Positions 23,838 to 35,045 of a DNA stretch of 64,000 nucleotides are shown here, in pieces. How positions within the stretch are numbered: position 1 is the stretch's first letter; every line of letters begins with the position of its first letter. The notes under the pieces were generated by a model, which was not told the DNA's origin, did not search any database, and saw only the letters and a program-made list of their open reading frames with translations. Location of the stretch: positions 90,031,549 to 90,095,548 of the forward strand of contig CM053274.1 in the NCBI GenBank assembly GCA_028583415.1, written 5' to 3'. The position numbers and the translations under genes were made by a program. The stretch is from Protea cynaroides. Taxonomy: Eukaryota > Streptophyta > Magnoliopsida > Proteales > Proteaceae.

Positions 23838-24994
23838 AGGCCAAAAAATAGGACCCCCGAATGTCGAGGCCAAGGCGAACGATTGGCCTTCAAATAGGTG
23901 TTTGACTGACTAGGTTGACGAAACTAGTTTACGGACAAGAACCATGTCTGCAGTTGAACAAAGTGACAGTCAACCCTGAGATCGTCCAATACAAATGACC
24001 AATGAAAAAATATCATCGAAACATAATACCATTTTTTGAAATTTTCGAATCATGTTCAGGTCTAGATTAAGTGTCTTGATCTTGATTCTTGACGGGGACA
24101 CTCATTTGGCTTCTTTCTTCTCCCTGGCTTGATGAAATTTGTTTGAACGATGAAAAAAAAAAAAAAAAAAGAAAAATCAACTCAATGGTCAGATCTAAAA
24201 ATAGCATGTGTCTGAAAAAAAACGTAACCCAAATAATAAGTGACCACCTGGACTTGTGAGATAATGACACGTGTCCGACAAACATGTAATTTGGATTGGT
24301 TGGACCGTATAAATTAAATCAGGTTAGATCAGGTAAGATGAGGTCCGGTCCGACCGGGATTCCTGGAATAATGAGTCAAACGGTCAGTAACGGAGAAGAG
24401 AGGAGAGAAACCGTTCACACGTGAAACCAAAGTGATGAGCTCCCTGACTTTTTAACGGCCACAATATTTACGGCTCATCCTCTGCCTCTAGCCTCTGTAT
24501 TAGGTGGAAGCCTCCCCAAATTAAGAGGCTGACGCTTCTGAGTTGGCAAAAAACAACCTAAGAATAAAAATTCAATCTTTTCAGTTCCAGACTATACATT
24601 CAGACAAATTAAGTAAAGAAAACGAAATTCGCCATTACAGAAGTAACAGAACCTCTCTTTTCTCCTTTCTCTCCCCTAAATTCACCTTCATTCTTCTTCA
24701 TCTGCATGTGAAAAAGCTCTCTTCTTTCTGGGTATCTTGGGTGCCGTGGAAACAGGACTCCCAGGATCCCTTTTTTTAACCTTAAAAGCAAATCATTTCA
24801 TGATTTCATGATTTCATGATTTCATGATTTGATTTAACCCCATCACATTCATCTTCTCTTTTTTTACTGTTACAGATCTTGATGAGAAAAAGTAGTTCTA
24901 GGGAATCCCATGTTGGCTATTTCTTCAGCTTAAAGCTTCCTCTGTTTTGATTACTCTGTCAGTGCGCTTTTCAGAGTGATAGTGGGGAGCAAAA
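23838..24994 (+). promoter_or_regulatory. Upstream region of the reticulon-like gene
   Basis: No other gene intervenes. Two CACGTG G-boxes lie at 24268-24273 (GACACGTGTC) and 24418-24423 (CACACGTGAA), about 720 and 575 bp before the start codon. Such palindromes are bZIP/bHLH targets, so regulation by abscisic acid or light is possible but unproven. An 8-bp repeat ATTTCATG, about four units, lies at 24793-24832, probably in the 5' leader. Confidence 0.45.
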
Positions 24995-27890
24995 ATGGAT
25001 GGTATTAGAGGAAGAACAGCAGCTAGAAATGCTGTCATTGCAGGTTCTGTTTGGGAAAGTAGAATGAAGAGCGATGAAGTCAAAGGTGGGATCAAGGTCT
25101 TTAATGGCGAGGAGAATTCTGAGGAAGGAGGTGATAAAAAGCTTCAGGTTTACCGACGGTTGAAGAGGAATCAAAATGGTGGAGTGATTGGGAAGAGGAA
25201 GACATGGAATGAGAGAAACACATTGCAGATGAGGAAGAACAGAACTGAATTGCGAAAATTAACAGATGACTCTGCAGATTCAATTGAGAAAAGCCCAATT
25301 CAGATCAGGAAAACAACATCAGAACCTTGTAAGGATCTTGGTGTTTCTGCTGCTGATGTAACTGAAAAAAACCCAATTCAGTTAAGGAAGACCAGATCTG
25401 AAACTGACTGTGATCCTGATGAAATTCCCAAGGAGCTCCAGATTAACAAGACCTTGTCGCGCTGCGTTAGCAATGTGAGTGCCAATTCTCCTCGAAGATT
25501 AGGTGTTGATGATGATGGCATTGATGCTGATGGAGAAGATGAAGGTGAAGATGAAGGAGAAGATGATATGGAGATTGAGGTAGAGAAGGAGAGTTATGAT
25601 GTCAAGGAAGTTACCATTCTAGAAGAGGAACCCATTGATATATCAGAACAGGAACTCCAAGAAGTAGAAGAAGAAGAGAAGAAGGTACACCAGATTCCTG
25701 AAAAACCAAAACCCATCTCCCCAAATGTGAATCAGAAGACTTCTGTGTTCATAGATCGCCCAGTAGCTGATCTCACAAAACCCAAGAAGGTTTTGAATGA
25801 AGAGAAGAAAGTTCATCAGATACAAGAAAAACCCAAACAAATCTTTTCGAAAGGGAATAAACACCCAAGCCGTACTAGGAGTTCTACAATTCATCCTTCT
25901 CTCAGAAAACAACCTGCAAGTAAGCTTTTTTCTTCCAAAATTTTAGTAAGATTCATGGATTCTTTGATAGCTTTATCTTATTTCTGCTCCTTCATTCAGT
26001 TCCAGTTTCAGAGGTGTTTGATCAAAATCCAGAAACCCCAAACAAATTGCAAAACCTTGGTGAGTTATTATAATTTCTGGGTTAAATTGAATTCCTTGAT
26101 TCTGCAACTTTGTTTCTTTATCTTTGCTTCTTTCCATTTCAGTGGATTTGGTGATGTGGAGAGATGTATCAAAATCAGCTTTTGTATTTGGAGTTGGAAC
26201 ATTCTCCCTGCTATCATCTTCTTTCACCAAAGATCTCAATTTTAGGTACAAACAAGCCATAAAAATAATAATTCATCATTAATCCTCTGTTTCAAACTGA
26301 GAATCCATTACTGAATTCTGTTGATCCTTTCTTTATACAGCTTGATTTCTGCAATTTCCTACATGGGTCTTATCTATCTTGCTGCAATCTTTTTCTATAA
26401 ATCATTTCTTTACAGGTAAACCTCCCAAACAAGAAATTCTAACAAAAGAGAGTATACCAATTTTACATCTCTGATTCTCTTTTCTTTCCTTGAAATCAAA
26501 CATAACAGGGGAGTTACAGATACGGATGATTCAAACAAGAAATATATAGTGGGGGAACAAGAAGCAATTTGGGTATTAAAACTGGTCCTTCCTTACTTGA
26601 ATGAGTTTCTGTTGAAGCTCAGAAGCATCTTCTCTGGTGATCCTGCTACAACGATGAAGGTAAAACATCTTTCTTACCTTTTAATCTCTGTCAGAGTAAA
26701 TTAAAAAAGAAAATTATTAAGAAATGAGAAACCGTGACAATGGCAGCTAGCAGTCTTGCTGTTTGTTTTGGCTCGTTGTGGAAGCTCCATCACTGTGTGG
26801 AAAATGGCCAAATTGGGTAAGTTACAGAAACTCTAATGGTGATCGAAGAATCAATTAAAATTTCAGTAAATATTCTCTCTGTTGCTGACACCTCCTTTCC
26901 TTTTTTTCCTTCCATAGGTTTCTTCGCAGTTTTTACAGTCCCAAAAGTTTGTTCTTCATATTCTACCCAACTCACTGCATACGGTAAATATATTTATTTA
27001 TTTTTATTTTTTTAAGGAAAATGAAAAGAAGATATTGATAGAATAGAAAATTTTAGAATCTGTTAATTTTTTTATAAAATTTTTCATGAAAATAATATTT
27101 TATATAAATTTTTTTGTCTTGTAAAATTTTCATACATTTTATAATTTACATGAAATTTTTTATTTATTATTTTACATGAAAACAAACAGAATCATAAAAT
27201 ATCATTTATATAGAAAATTTTACATAGTAACAGACAAGGACTATGTGAGAGGTATTCAAATCCTCTCCTTCGGTCCTGTTGCCTGTCAAGGGTCGGATTT
27301 CAGTCGGCCCATCCTCCAATGTATTGGCAGGTGGCCAGACTGAACCCAAGTCTTTGGATCGACGACAGGAACCTAGAATCCTTGATGTAGCGTTGAGGTG
27401 GACCAACCACAAAAAGCCAAAGGTCTAGTTGACCAGTTCACTTTGGATACCATCCTGATTTTCAAGACAATATCAATGTAGGGACGTTTTGGATTCGACG
27501 ATTTCGGGATGCTTGGGATTCATGCACCCACAAGAAGGCTGTAGCAGTTGCCAGTTTTACCCTCGTGTGGAATTTCTCTTCAGTACTAGCTCGGGTTTGG
27601 GCAGGTAAGGATATCTTTGTCATTTCACAAAGAAGAGAAAAAGGGTTTATATCAGTAATTCAGTTATTCTAGGGTTTGTTGATAATGTGTATAAAGGGGT
27701 ATCCTTTTGTGCAGTATTCATGTTGGTTGTGGCCGTTCGATATTATCAGCAATCATTATTAAGTAGGGATTGGGAAGAGGAAGAAGTTAATGTGGAAAGA
27801 GAAGATTCCAGTTGTAGGGAAGGAGATTGTGGGGGACAGAGACAAGAGCATGGTGGGCCCATTGTACTGAAAGATAAGAAAGGATGCTAA
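24995..27890 (+). CDS. RTNLB21: Reticulon-like protein B (RTNLB21-like), nine exons, 582 aa
   Basis: Exons 24995-25919, 26000-26059, 26143-26245, 26341-26415, 26509-26659, 26747-26816, 26918-26983, 27482-27604 and 27715-27890 all have GT/AG borders and one open frame. The long N-terminus (residues 1 to about 325) starts MDGIRGRTAARNAVIAGSVW and contains SRMKSDEVKGGIKVFNGEE, typical of the B17/B18/B21 reticulons, with repeated IQxRKTxSE blocks, an Asp/Glu stretch (about 178-200) and two EEKKVHQI repeats. The reticulon domain spans about 330-540: DLVMWRDVSKSAFVFGVGTF, two long hydrophobic hairpins (about 337-387 and 439-538) and a basic loop FWIRRFRDAWDSCTHKK. Reticulons insert hairpins into the endoplasmic reticulum and curve tubules. 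The tail is acidic. Intron 7 (498 bp) holds a fold-back element. Confidence 0.93.
27255..27395. mobile_element. Fold-back element, AATCCTCTCC family, in intron 7 of the reticulon gene
   Basis: Left end TATTCAAATCCTCTCC, right end GGAACCTAGAATCC, central CCTCCAATGTATTGGCAGG with pairing arms (GTCGGCCC/GTGGCCAGAC). The right end is diverged and no clear target duplication was found. The core matches copies at 40617, 57373 and 61182. Confidence 0.6.
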
Positions 27891-28926
27891 AGGGACATAA
27901 AGCACATTGCGCACGTTAGCTGTATACAGTGCTGAATTTCCTTTCCCAACCTCCAACCAACAATGGCATGTGATGGTGGTGGTGAAGCTTCTTTTTGTAC
28001 AGGAAAAAAATAAAATAAAAAAGAGAGTATTGTTTTCTGAGTAGTGTTGCCACTTTCCTAAAAATACTAACTTGGTTAGTTTATTTCTGTATCATCTTGA
28101 ATTGCTCTGGAAATCGATATGAGATCGGATATTTATGGTTCGTATTAGTTTGTATTGGTCTGATATGCTGAGTCGGTATTTTTGTAAAGGATTTCTGAAA
28201 TCTTAATCAAATATCCATTCTCGTGTCAGTCAGGTATTCGTATTCACCACTGCAGATACCGACTAGAATGATCAAAGGAAAAAAAATCCAAAGGTATCAA
28301 CCTCAATTCATGTTATAATTCAATAACAATTTGCTATGTAAATTAGTTTTCAATTACATTGTGTACCAAAGGTTTTAGTTTTAGGATCAGCCACTGCTAA
28401 AATTGACTTGGATCAGATATGGCTCCAATGGTGTGCTGACATGTGATTAAATGAAAAAAAAATCCAAACATATCGACCTTAATTCTTGTTATGATTCGAT
28501 AACAATTTGCATGCTAAAAATATGTAAATGCATCGAAGGTTTTAGTTTTAGGGATCGGCCATTGCTAAAACTGATTTGGATCGGATACGGCTCCAATGGT
28601 GTGCTGACACATGATTGATACTGATTAGAAAATAATTAAAAATAAAGAAGAATTGGGTACCATGTCGAGATTGGCCATGGATAAAACCAATACAATCTTA
28701 TTGATCTGATACTAATTACTAAAATCATGACTACACCTCTTTGGACTCTAACTCGACTTCTGCTTAGAACAGAGTGGTTAGTCATCTTTTGTAGATACAT
28801 TATACAACTTTGACAATAGAAGATTCATGTAAGTGGTACACATTAATAAGCTTTTAGATAGGTTTTATTGCCGTTAGAATCTGACTGACTTTCTTCGTGG
28901 GAGACCTTTTACAGTTACATGTAAAT
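27891..28926. other. Downstream region with diverged dispersed repeats
   Basis: The reticulon 3' UTR is followed by GATCGGATATxxxTGGTTCGTAT-type dispersed repeat sequence. Within it lies a diverged tandem pair of about 175 bp (28272-28620). No gene. Confidence 0.5.
28272..28620. repeat. Diverged tandem duplication of about 175 bp
   Basis: Both units contain AAAAAAAATCCAAA, ATTCAATAACAATTTGC or GATTCGATAACAATTTG, AAGGTTTTAGTTTTAGG, and GGCTCCAATGGTGTGCTGAC in the same order. Confidence 0.8.
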
Positions 28927-29155
28927 GGATTCACATCCTCTCCTCCTAGTAATTCGGGAGGAGGAAGACGTCCCTGTTGAATGGCCGACACGTGGAACTT
29001 AGGTGAATCCAAACCCTCCATCCAAGCTAACACTCCTTGTCGGCTTGGTGTCGGTTCGGATGGAGGGCTCGGGTGAATCCAAGCCCCAGGTGTCGGCCAT
29101 CCATCTAGGCCACCGTCTCTTCTCCCAAATCTCTGAGAGTAGAGGATTTGAATCC
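28927..29155. mobile_element. Fold-back element, AATCCTCTCC family, with exact 9-bp target duplication
   Basis: Flanked by CATGTAAAT at 28918-28926 and 29156-29164. Ends GGATTCACATCCTCTCC and GAGGATTTGAATCC. Contains GCCGACACGTGGAAC, like the copy at 18622. Self-complementary over much of its length. Confidence 0.8.
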
Positions 29156-29164
29156 CATGTAAAT

Positions 29165-30918
29165 AAGGTTTGTTGGATTGAGCTCAACTCAAGGCCTCAA
29201 TCCTAACCCAGCTTCCTAACCTAAGCCTGGAAAATTTCAAGTGGGTTTTGGGTGAGCTCAGTTTTTGGCCCTAGGTAGTACCTCTAAATATAGGGAAACC
29301 AAAAGGTCAGGTCCATCTCTTCCCTTTATACAACTATTGATTATTGTTGTAAGGACCTAGATCTTTTCCTGTTGCTCTGCTGCATCAGCTGTTCATCGGA
29401 CTGGTTGAGATATTTGGGGCACACATATTGATGCATCCCAACCTGTCCCATGGACGATTAAGGGATTATAGAACAGGAAAGGATCTTTTTCCTAGTTGTA
29501 AACATTGTTTAGAAGGAATTATAAATCTATTTATTACTTTCTATCTAAAAATTAATAAATTAAGGAATTCTTAATTAGTACATTCTTTCTATTGAACATA
29601 TTTATATTTCTGTTATTTATATTCCATTCTTTTCAAGATCTAATTATGGTTACAACCATGTAAAAGGAAATCATTAGTATTTTTACCCCTTATTTCTCAA
29701 TATTAATAAAATAATTATTTAATTATAGCTGTATTTTTAAGACCTAATTATGATTATAAACAGTGTAAAAATGAAAATTATTTAAAATATTTTCTTAATT
29801 TTTATTTGTCTATATTAGTAAAGTAATTCTTAATCGTTTACATTTCTTTCTTTAATTTCAACATATTAAAAAGTTAGAAAAATGTTTTGTGGTCAGTAAT
29901 GCAAAATAAAATCTTTTTTGTATGATGGTCGACAATCGATAATTATTTTCATGCAAATGAGCAATATGTTTGTAGAAGTGATTTGTGTAATCTAAAACCG
30001 TTTACCGTAATCGAACCGAACCCTTTAAACTTAAATCATTAAACCGATTAATAATTGGTTCAATATTCTGATTTCCAAAATAAGCTGTTTAATTTAATAG
30101 AGTGGGATGATTTATAATTGATTTACCATCTAAATTGTCTAAAACTGACTAGAAATAATTGATACTTGATGTTCTCTTGGGGAATCCATTTTATAATTTC
30201 ATATTGAGGTGATCAGGAATGAGTAAGTTACCCACCTGTTCCTTTTTTGAGACTTCATTTTTGTTCCCCTCAGCGAAAACCTTTTAAGTACTACTTAATA
30301 ATCGATTTTGATAAACATTTTGAAACTGTTTAATAAAAGGTTCATTTACAGTATTACCCTTTTAGGCACTGAATTGGACTAGAACCATACCGTTAAACCA
30401 GAATAATCCATTTAACACCCTTAGATCAGCACATCATGATCGTGTCCATCACCTACCCCAACCCTAAAAGTTTACCATATATATTTTTTAAACTGTTAAA
30501 TATATAATCAGAGTATAATTGTGAAAATCTTAAAAATTTTCAACCAGTGTATGATTGGTAACTACAGATAATATTTTACCAAAAACAAAAAAAAAACTAT
30601 AGATAATAGAAGATTTTTGATCTTCAACTCCAACGGGAAAATGCTAGCTGGACGCTCCTTGATTCGCAACATTCCTACTCACTGGGTTAGTGGGATCCAC
30701 CCAATGTATGGATATAACCTCCAGAATGGACCCCACCATATCCGGTCACTGCCGATTGAACCCAGTAGGCAACGACCCATCCAAATCTTGATTTGACTTA
30801 GATCATTTGTTCAAGCAGAATTTCTATCTGCCTGAATGTCTATCTGCCTCTGCTAAATATGCCACTCTCATTTGATAGATTTGTCCTTAGAGAACTTAAA
30901 ATACCATTTAGAACTAGC
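29165..30918. other. AT-rich intergenic stretch, no gene seen
   Basis: Mostly AT-rich unique-looking sequence. A weak inverted repeat (GATCTTTTCCTGTT near 29352 and AACAGGAAAGGATC near 29472) and another near 30660-30770 may be MITE remnants. A stretch with alternating AACCGxTTA words (30000-30420) resembles a degraded dispersed repeat. Confidence 0.4.
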
Positions 30919-31260
30919 GATGTAAAGGGATCGTGTTAAGAGGTAGAAATGCAAATAAGAAAAAAATACAAAGAATTAACATGGTTTAGAATTTTATCAT
31001 GGGATACCTACATTCATCAGAAAAAGAGAAATTCTTTATTCCCAAAAAATTTCTACAGCTCTCTACTTAACAGGCTTAGCTCATCTGTCAGTCTTACAAC
31101 ACCTTCAGTTCTCCACTGTCAGAGGATTTACAACCTTACTTAGGTTTTCCCACACAGAGACAATATATAGGAAAACCTACAAATCCTAATCCCACCACAA
31201 TTATAAATTTATCCCCGTACATGTAATAAACTCACACCTTAATACAAATACTACCCTTAT
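30919..31260 (-). mobile_element. Probable degraded solo LTR
   Basis: Composition and word order (ACATGGTTTAGAATTTTATCA, CCCACACAGAGACAATATATAGGAAAACC, CCTAATCCCACCACAATTA) resemble a copia LTR read from the minus strand. No target duplication or internal region was found. Confidence 0.3.
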
Positions 31261-31434
31261 AATTATGTGGACCCCCCATAATACAAGACACCAACCCAAC
31301 AGATGGAATATGGATAGAATACGATTAGTTTTGGATATTCTTGACCCGATACGGATAATCTCAAATGAATACAGATTCGAATCGAATTTCAAATTATCAA
31401 TTTACATCCATACCTTGTGTAATCTAAAGCGAAG

Positions 31435-31888
31435 CTATTCAGTAATGAAACGTCTGTTTGATGTGAATGTCTCAAATACATTATTTGAGATAATACCAAA
31501 GCTAATTGCAATACCCACAACTATGATGAGGAGAGGAATAGGTTTCATGGAATCAGAGGAAGACTGCTTCTCTTGTGATGCATTAGCTGCAACTATATAT
31601 AATCTCTCTTGTTTCTTCTTCAATGGCGCCTTTGTTATCCTAATTAAGAACACCAATAAAGTAGCAAGTCATCAAGGCTGTGGCTGCAGAAGTATGCATG
31701 ACTCACTTCCTCATAATTATCTGTAGCATCTCCTTTGGCAGCTGACAATAGAAGAGTCTCTTCTCTTCCTGGATGATCTTCCAAGAACTTGGTGACATCA
31801 TATACCTTGCCATGAATGATAACCCAATAATCTTTTTCGGAGGTATGGCGAGAGAAAGCTTTGGTTCTTCCCATGGAAGTCTTTGCAG
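31435..31888 (-). pseudogene. Cytochrome b5 pseudogene
   Basis: The minus-strand ATG at 31874 begins MGRTKAFSRHTSEKDYW followed by VIIHGKVYDVTKFLEDHPGR and DATDNYEEVSHA. This is the heme-binding domain of microsomal cytochrome b5, whose two axial histidines lie in HPGG and xxGHS-type motifs. Here HPGG has become HPGR. The following ALM…YFIG block is out of frame, and the C-terminal part (MKPIPLLIIVVGIAISFG, a tail-anchor-like membrane segment ending at 31435) is in yet another frame with stops between. The pieces are contiguous, so the copy may be processed or simply decayed. Not functional as it stands. Confidence 0.7.
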
Positions 31889-32264
31889 GAGAACTGGATG
31901 GAAGACCCAGATCATGATCTATCTACCTATGATATTCAAGATTGGAATCATATTATAATAGATGTTATATGACACATAGCAAGATACAGGCGGGTTCTAA
32001 ATGCAAGTATTGGATACGATATTGGCAATTCAAGAATTCGAAGGTGTACAGATTCAATGGGAAACTGACACGTGGCCAATATCATATATAATAATATTAA
32101 AACAAGATCGAATCAGGATTGATTAGGTCTAAAACCAATACGAATCAGCCTGATACAGATTACTAGAATGATGGCAAGACATAAATGAACTGAAACTTGT
32201 AGAACATTCTATCCCCATTACATCAATCCATGATTGTAGAGCAATGTAGGGATGCATGGTTTTA

Positions 32265-33103
32265 GGCTGTGTTTGGTATCATTTTTGTTTTTGATTTTTA
32301 TTCAAATTTATAGTTTTGAAGATGTTTGACATAATTTATGAATGCTATTTATGAAAAATAAAAATAAAAACAAGTCAAAATTCAAAAAGAGGTCTCAACC
32401 TCTTTTTGATTTTTGGTCAAAAATTATTTTTGTTTTGTTTTGCACAAAACACTTAAAACATGTGTTAAAAATAGAGGGTTAAAAAAATAATTTAGTTTTC
32501 TTTTATAAAACCACCCCAATCAAACCCTCAAACACTCTTCTCGTTGACGAACGGAAGTAAAGCACAGAGACGCAGACCTGCAACTTCGTTCTAGAGACGG
32601 CTCTGACGACGACGACGACGACAACGACAATCATTCCAACGGAGGCGATGTCGTTTCTCCAAAGACGGTTCCTGGTTTGGTATCTTTCCATAATCCCTAT
32701 GCATTTGATGTTGGTTCTTTTAGGGTTTCATTCTTCTTCTCAACTCCTTCTTTTTCATCATGGCCTCTTGTCTCCATTGAAACAGTGGTCGCTGTCTCCC
32801 TTGTTTTTGTTTTTATTATATAATTTTTCCTTCTTAATGTTTTATCTCCCGTCTCTTATTTTTTCTTTCCCAATTGAGATTGGATCACTTGACAGAGGAA
32901 GAGAAATAGACGCTCATGACAGAGGAAGAGGAAAACTTTCAAAATCATTTTTAGACATAGTATGTCAAATCTGTTTTTCATTCTACTATCTATTTTTATT
33001 ATAGCTACCAAACAACATTTTATTTTTGAACAAAAATTATTTTGAAAATAATTTTTGTTAAATAGATAAAAAAACAAAAACAAAAATGATACCAAACATA
33101 GCC
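32265..33103. mobile_element. PIF/Harbinger-like element, 839 bp, TTA target duplication
   Basis: TTA at 32262-32264 and 33104-33106. Ends GGCTGTGTTTGGTATCATTT and its inverse share TTTTTGTTTTTG after the terminus. No transposase frame. ORFs inside (for example 32648-33004) are low-complexity Phe/Leu-rich and not convincing. Confidence 0.75.
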
Positions 33104-33106
33104 TTA

Positions 33107-33419
33107 GTAATTGTTATATTGGATCAGATCAGCCTGAGCCAACTTATCGATTTCAGCCAATACCGATCCATGAGCTTGATACTTTCTTATTTTTATTATT
33201 TTTAATTAATATTAGCCACATGTGAACAAACCATTGGAGTCATACCTGATGCCGATCGATTTTGACAACATATATCCTACCGATACATTGCGTATATGTT
33301 TATTATTGTTAGATGATGATAAATACCTCCATGAATGGTAGATACTTGCTTTTAATAAATTATTTCTTATATTGTAGTCATATATATTATTCTATATATA
33401 AATACGGATGATTCTCATT
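33107..33419. other. Dispersed repeat remnant, no gene
   Basis: Contains ATTGGATCAGATCAGCCTGA and CCAATACCGATCCATGAG, words of a dispersed repeat also seen near 28100, 32050, 37250, 43020 and 57700. Confidence 0.4.
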
Positions 33420-33668
33420 GATTTTTTTGGGTAAATTACACAGACACCCCTCTACTGTAGTGAAATTACACAACACTACCCTGCTTTTTCAAAAGTTACA
33501 CAGAATACCCCTATAATGATGCTATCATACAATCTCACCCTTACCGTTAGTTTCAACTTAACGGCAGAAGCTCACTTTTTTTTAAGACGAAAATACCCTT
33601 ACTAAGGGTGAAATTACACTTTTTTTAAGCAAGATTTGTCAAAAGTCTCGCCAGCGACACCCACGTTC

Positions 33669-34035
33669 ATGTCGTCGTCGCCAAAAGGAGAAGAAAGCAG
33701 GTTATTTCCGAGTGAAGAAAACAAAAACGACGGTTATTTGGGTCTGCTTGTAGAAGCGGCGAGATTGATTTCTGGAAACTTCGAAGACGAAGAATCAGAG
33801 CCGAAGACATCAAGCGAGAAAGGTGGACTGATACACGAAGCGTCAGGAGACTCTCAAATGAGAGCCGAGCGAAAACGGAGACGAATGAACAGGTCGGTTG
33901 CAGATCAAAACGGAATCGGTTTTGGATGTTCGAATTATACGATGGTTTCGAGGACATCTCACCTGTTGTGAGGTCCAAGCGTGGGAGAAACCAGGTATTA
34001 CCTTCCAGATACAGAGAGTCTGTTCTTGAGCCATA
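33669..34035 (+). pseudogene. Captured fragment of an unidentified plant gene in the Pack-MULE
   Basis: A plus-strand frame from an ATG at 33669 gives MSSSPKGEESRLFPSEENKN, then LLVEAARLISGNFEDEESE. After one frameshift it continues LFELYDGFEDISPVVRSKRG and NQVLPSRYRESVLEP before a stop. The conserved look of the KRGRxQVLPSRY segment suggests a real plant protein that I cannot name. The frameshift and end inside the MULE make it a transduplicated fragment. Confidence 0.55.
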
Positions 34036-34255
34036 GAAGCGGCTACCTCGGCAGAGATCAACAAGGGTTTCCCTGAACCTTCTTTCCTTTTTTCCTAAAA
34101 AATATATTAGGTGTTCCTCTTTATTTCTCCAAATTTAGTATTCAATCCAGAACGACGACGACGACGACATGAACGCAGAAGCAGAAGCAGCGGTGGCAGA
34201 AGCAAGTTTAGTATTCAATCCATCGTAGCTTCAAGCAATCGAAATGATTTAGGTT

Positions 34256-34415
34256 TTACGCGGTTGAATCGCGAAACGAATAAACGCCGAAGAAATGCAA
34301 TCCCGAGGGAAAGAGACTATCCCGCCGGCAAAATGAGGGATGGATAGCCACTGCATCTTCCATGTCTCTTCTCCGGCCACAGACAGATGTCATACCATAC
34401 TTAGGGCATTGGTTG
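34256..34415 (-). pseudogene. Captured protein phosphatase 2C fragment in the Pack-MULE
   Basis: The minus strand reads GMTSVCGRRRDMEDAV, then AIHPSFC and FFGVY. This is the N-terminal edge of the PP2C catalytic fold (clade A type), where RRxxMEDA and FFGVYDGHG contain metal-binding residues. The fragment stops just at FFGVY, before the DGHG motif, so no phosphatase can be made. Confidence 0.75.
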
Positions 34416-34647
34416 AACATCATCTTCTCGACCAGGAGAGGAACAGGGGGATTGAAGTTGTATTTTACCCTTAGTAAGGGTATTTTCATCTTAAAAAAAA
34501 GTGAGCCTCTGACGTTAAGTTAAAACTAACGGTAGGGGTGAGATTGTATGATAGCATCATTATAGGGGTATTCTGTGTAACTTTTGAAAAAACAGGATAG
34601 TTCTGTTCATTTCATATCAGTAGAGGGGGTGTCTGTGTAATTTTCCC

Positions 34648-35045
34648 TTTTTTTTTTAATTAATAAGTATAGACAAAAAGTTTTGTGAGCTTATGCCAAA
34701 AAAGATCACCTTGCAGCCTACTTCTCGTGTCTACCCTTTAAGCTTTCACTACCATAAGCAGATATAATAAAAATTTGTAGTCTAATACCAAGTAATAAAC
34801 AGCCATAATCTCAATAAGGTGTAGAAAAAAAATAAAAAGCAAGCTAAACAGAAGGTAAAATGAGATTTTTTATTTAGATGAGATCGACATTCTTAACAGA
34901 AGGACGACCACATACTACTTAGGGACAGAAAATAGAACTCTAAACTAACATCTGAATCTCACATCAAACAAGAACACCAAATGGAAAACTAAAAATAGTA
35001 AAGAAGGCTTTTTTTTTTTTTTTTCTCATTGTGTGTCTATCCCAT
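34648..35045. other. AT-rich intergenic, no gene seen
   Basis: Nothing recognised apart from homopolymer runs. Confidence 0.5.

Larger units (their letters stand above)
33429..34647. mobile_element. Pack-MULE carrying two host gene fragments
   Basis: Inverted ends of about 190 bp, starting GGGTAAATTACACAGACACC on the left and its inverse ending GGTGTCTGTGTAATTTTCCC on the right. Both arms carry a GTTACACAGAATACCCCTAT block and a TTAACG block. Flanks are T-rich and agree at most 9-mer positions (33420-33428 and 34648-34656), so the duplication is plausible but low complexity. The interior has fragments of a PP2C gene (minus) and of an unidentified plant protein gene (plus), the hallmark of Pack-MULE transduplication. 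Confidence 0.8.

Noticed and set aside
32648..33004. 118-codon Phe/Leu-rich ORF
   Set aside because: Lies inside a Harbinger-type element with TTA duplication, low complexity, no homology seen.
33636..33971. 111-codon ORF as a stand-alone gene
   Set aside because: It lies wholly between MULE inverted ends, is frameshifted relative to its natural continuation and lacks a proper end; treated as a captured fragment.
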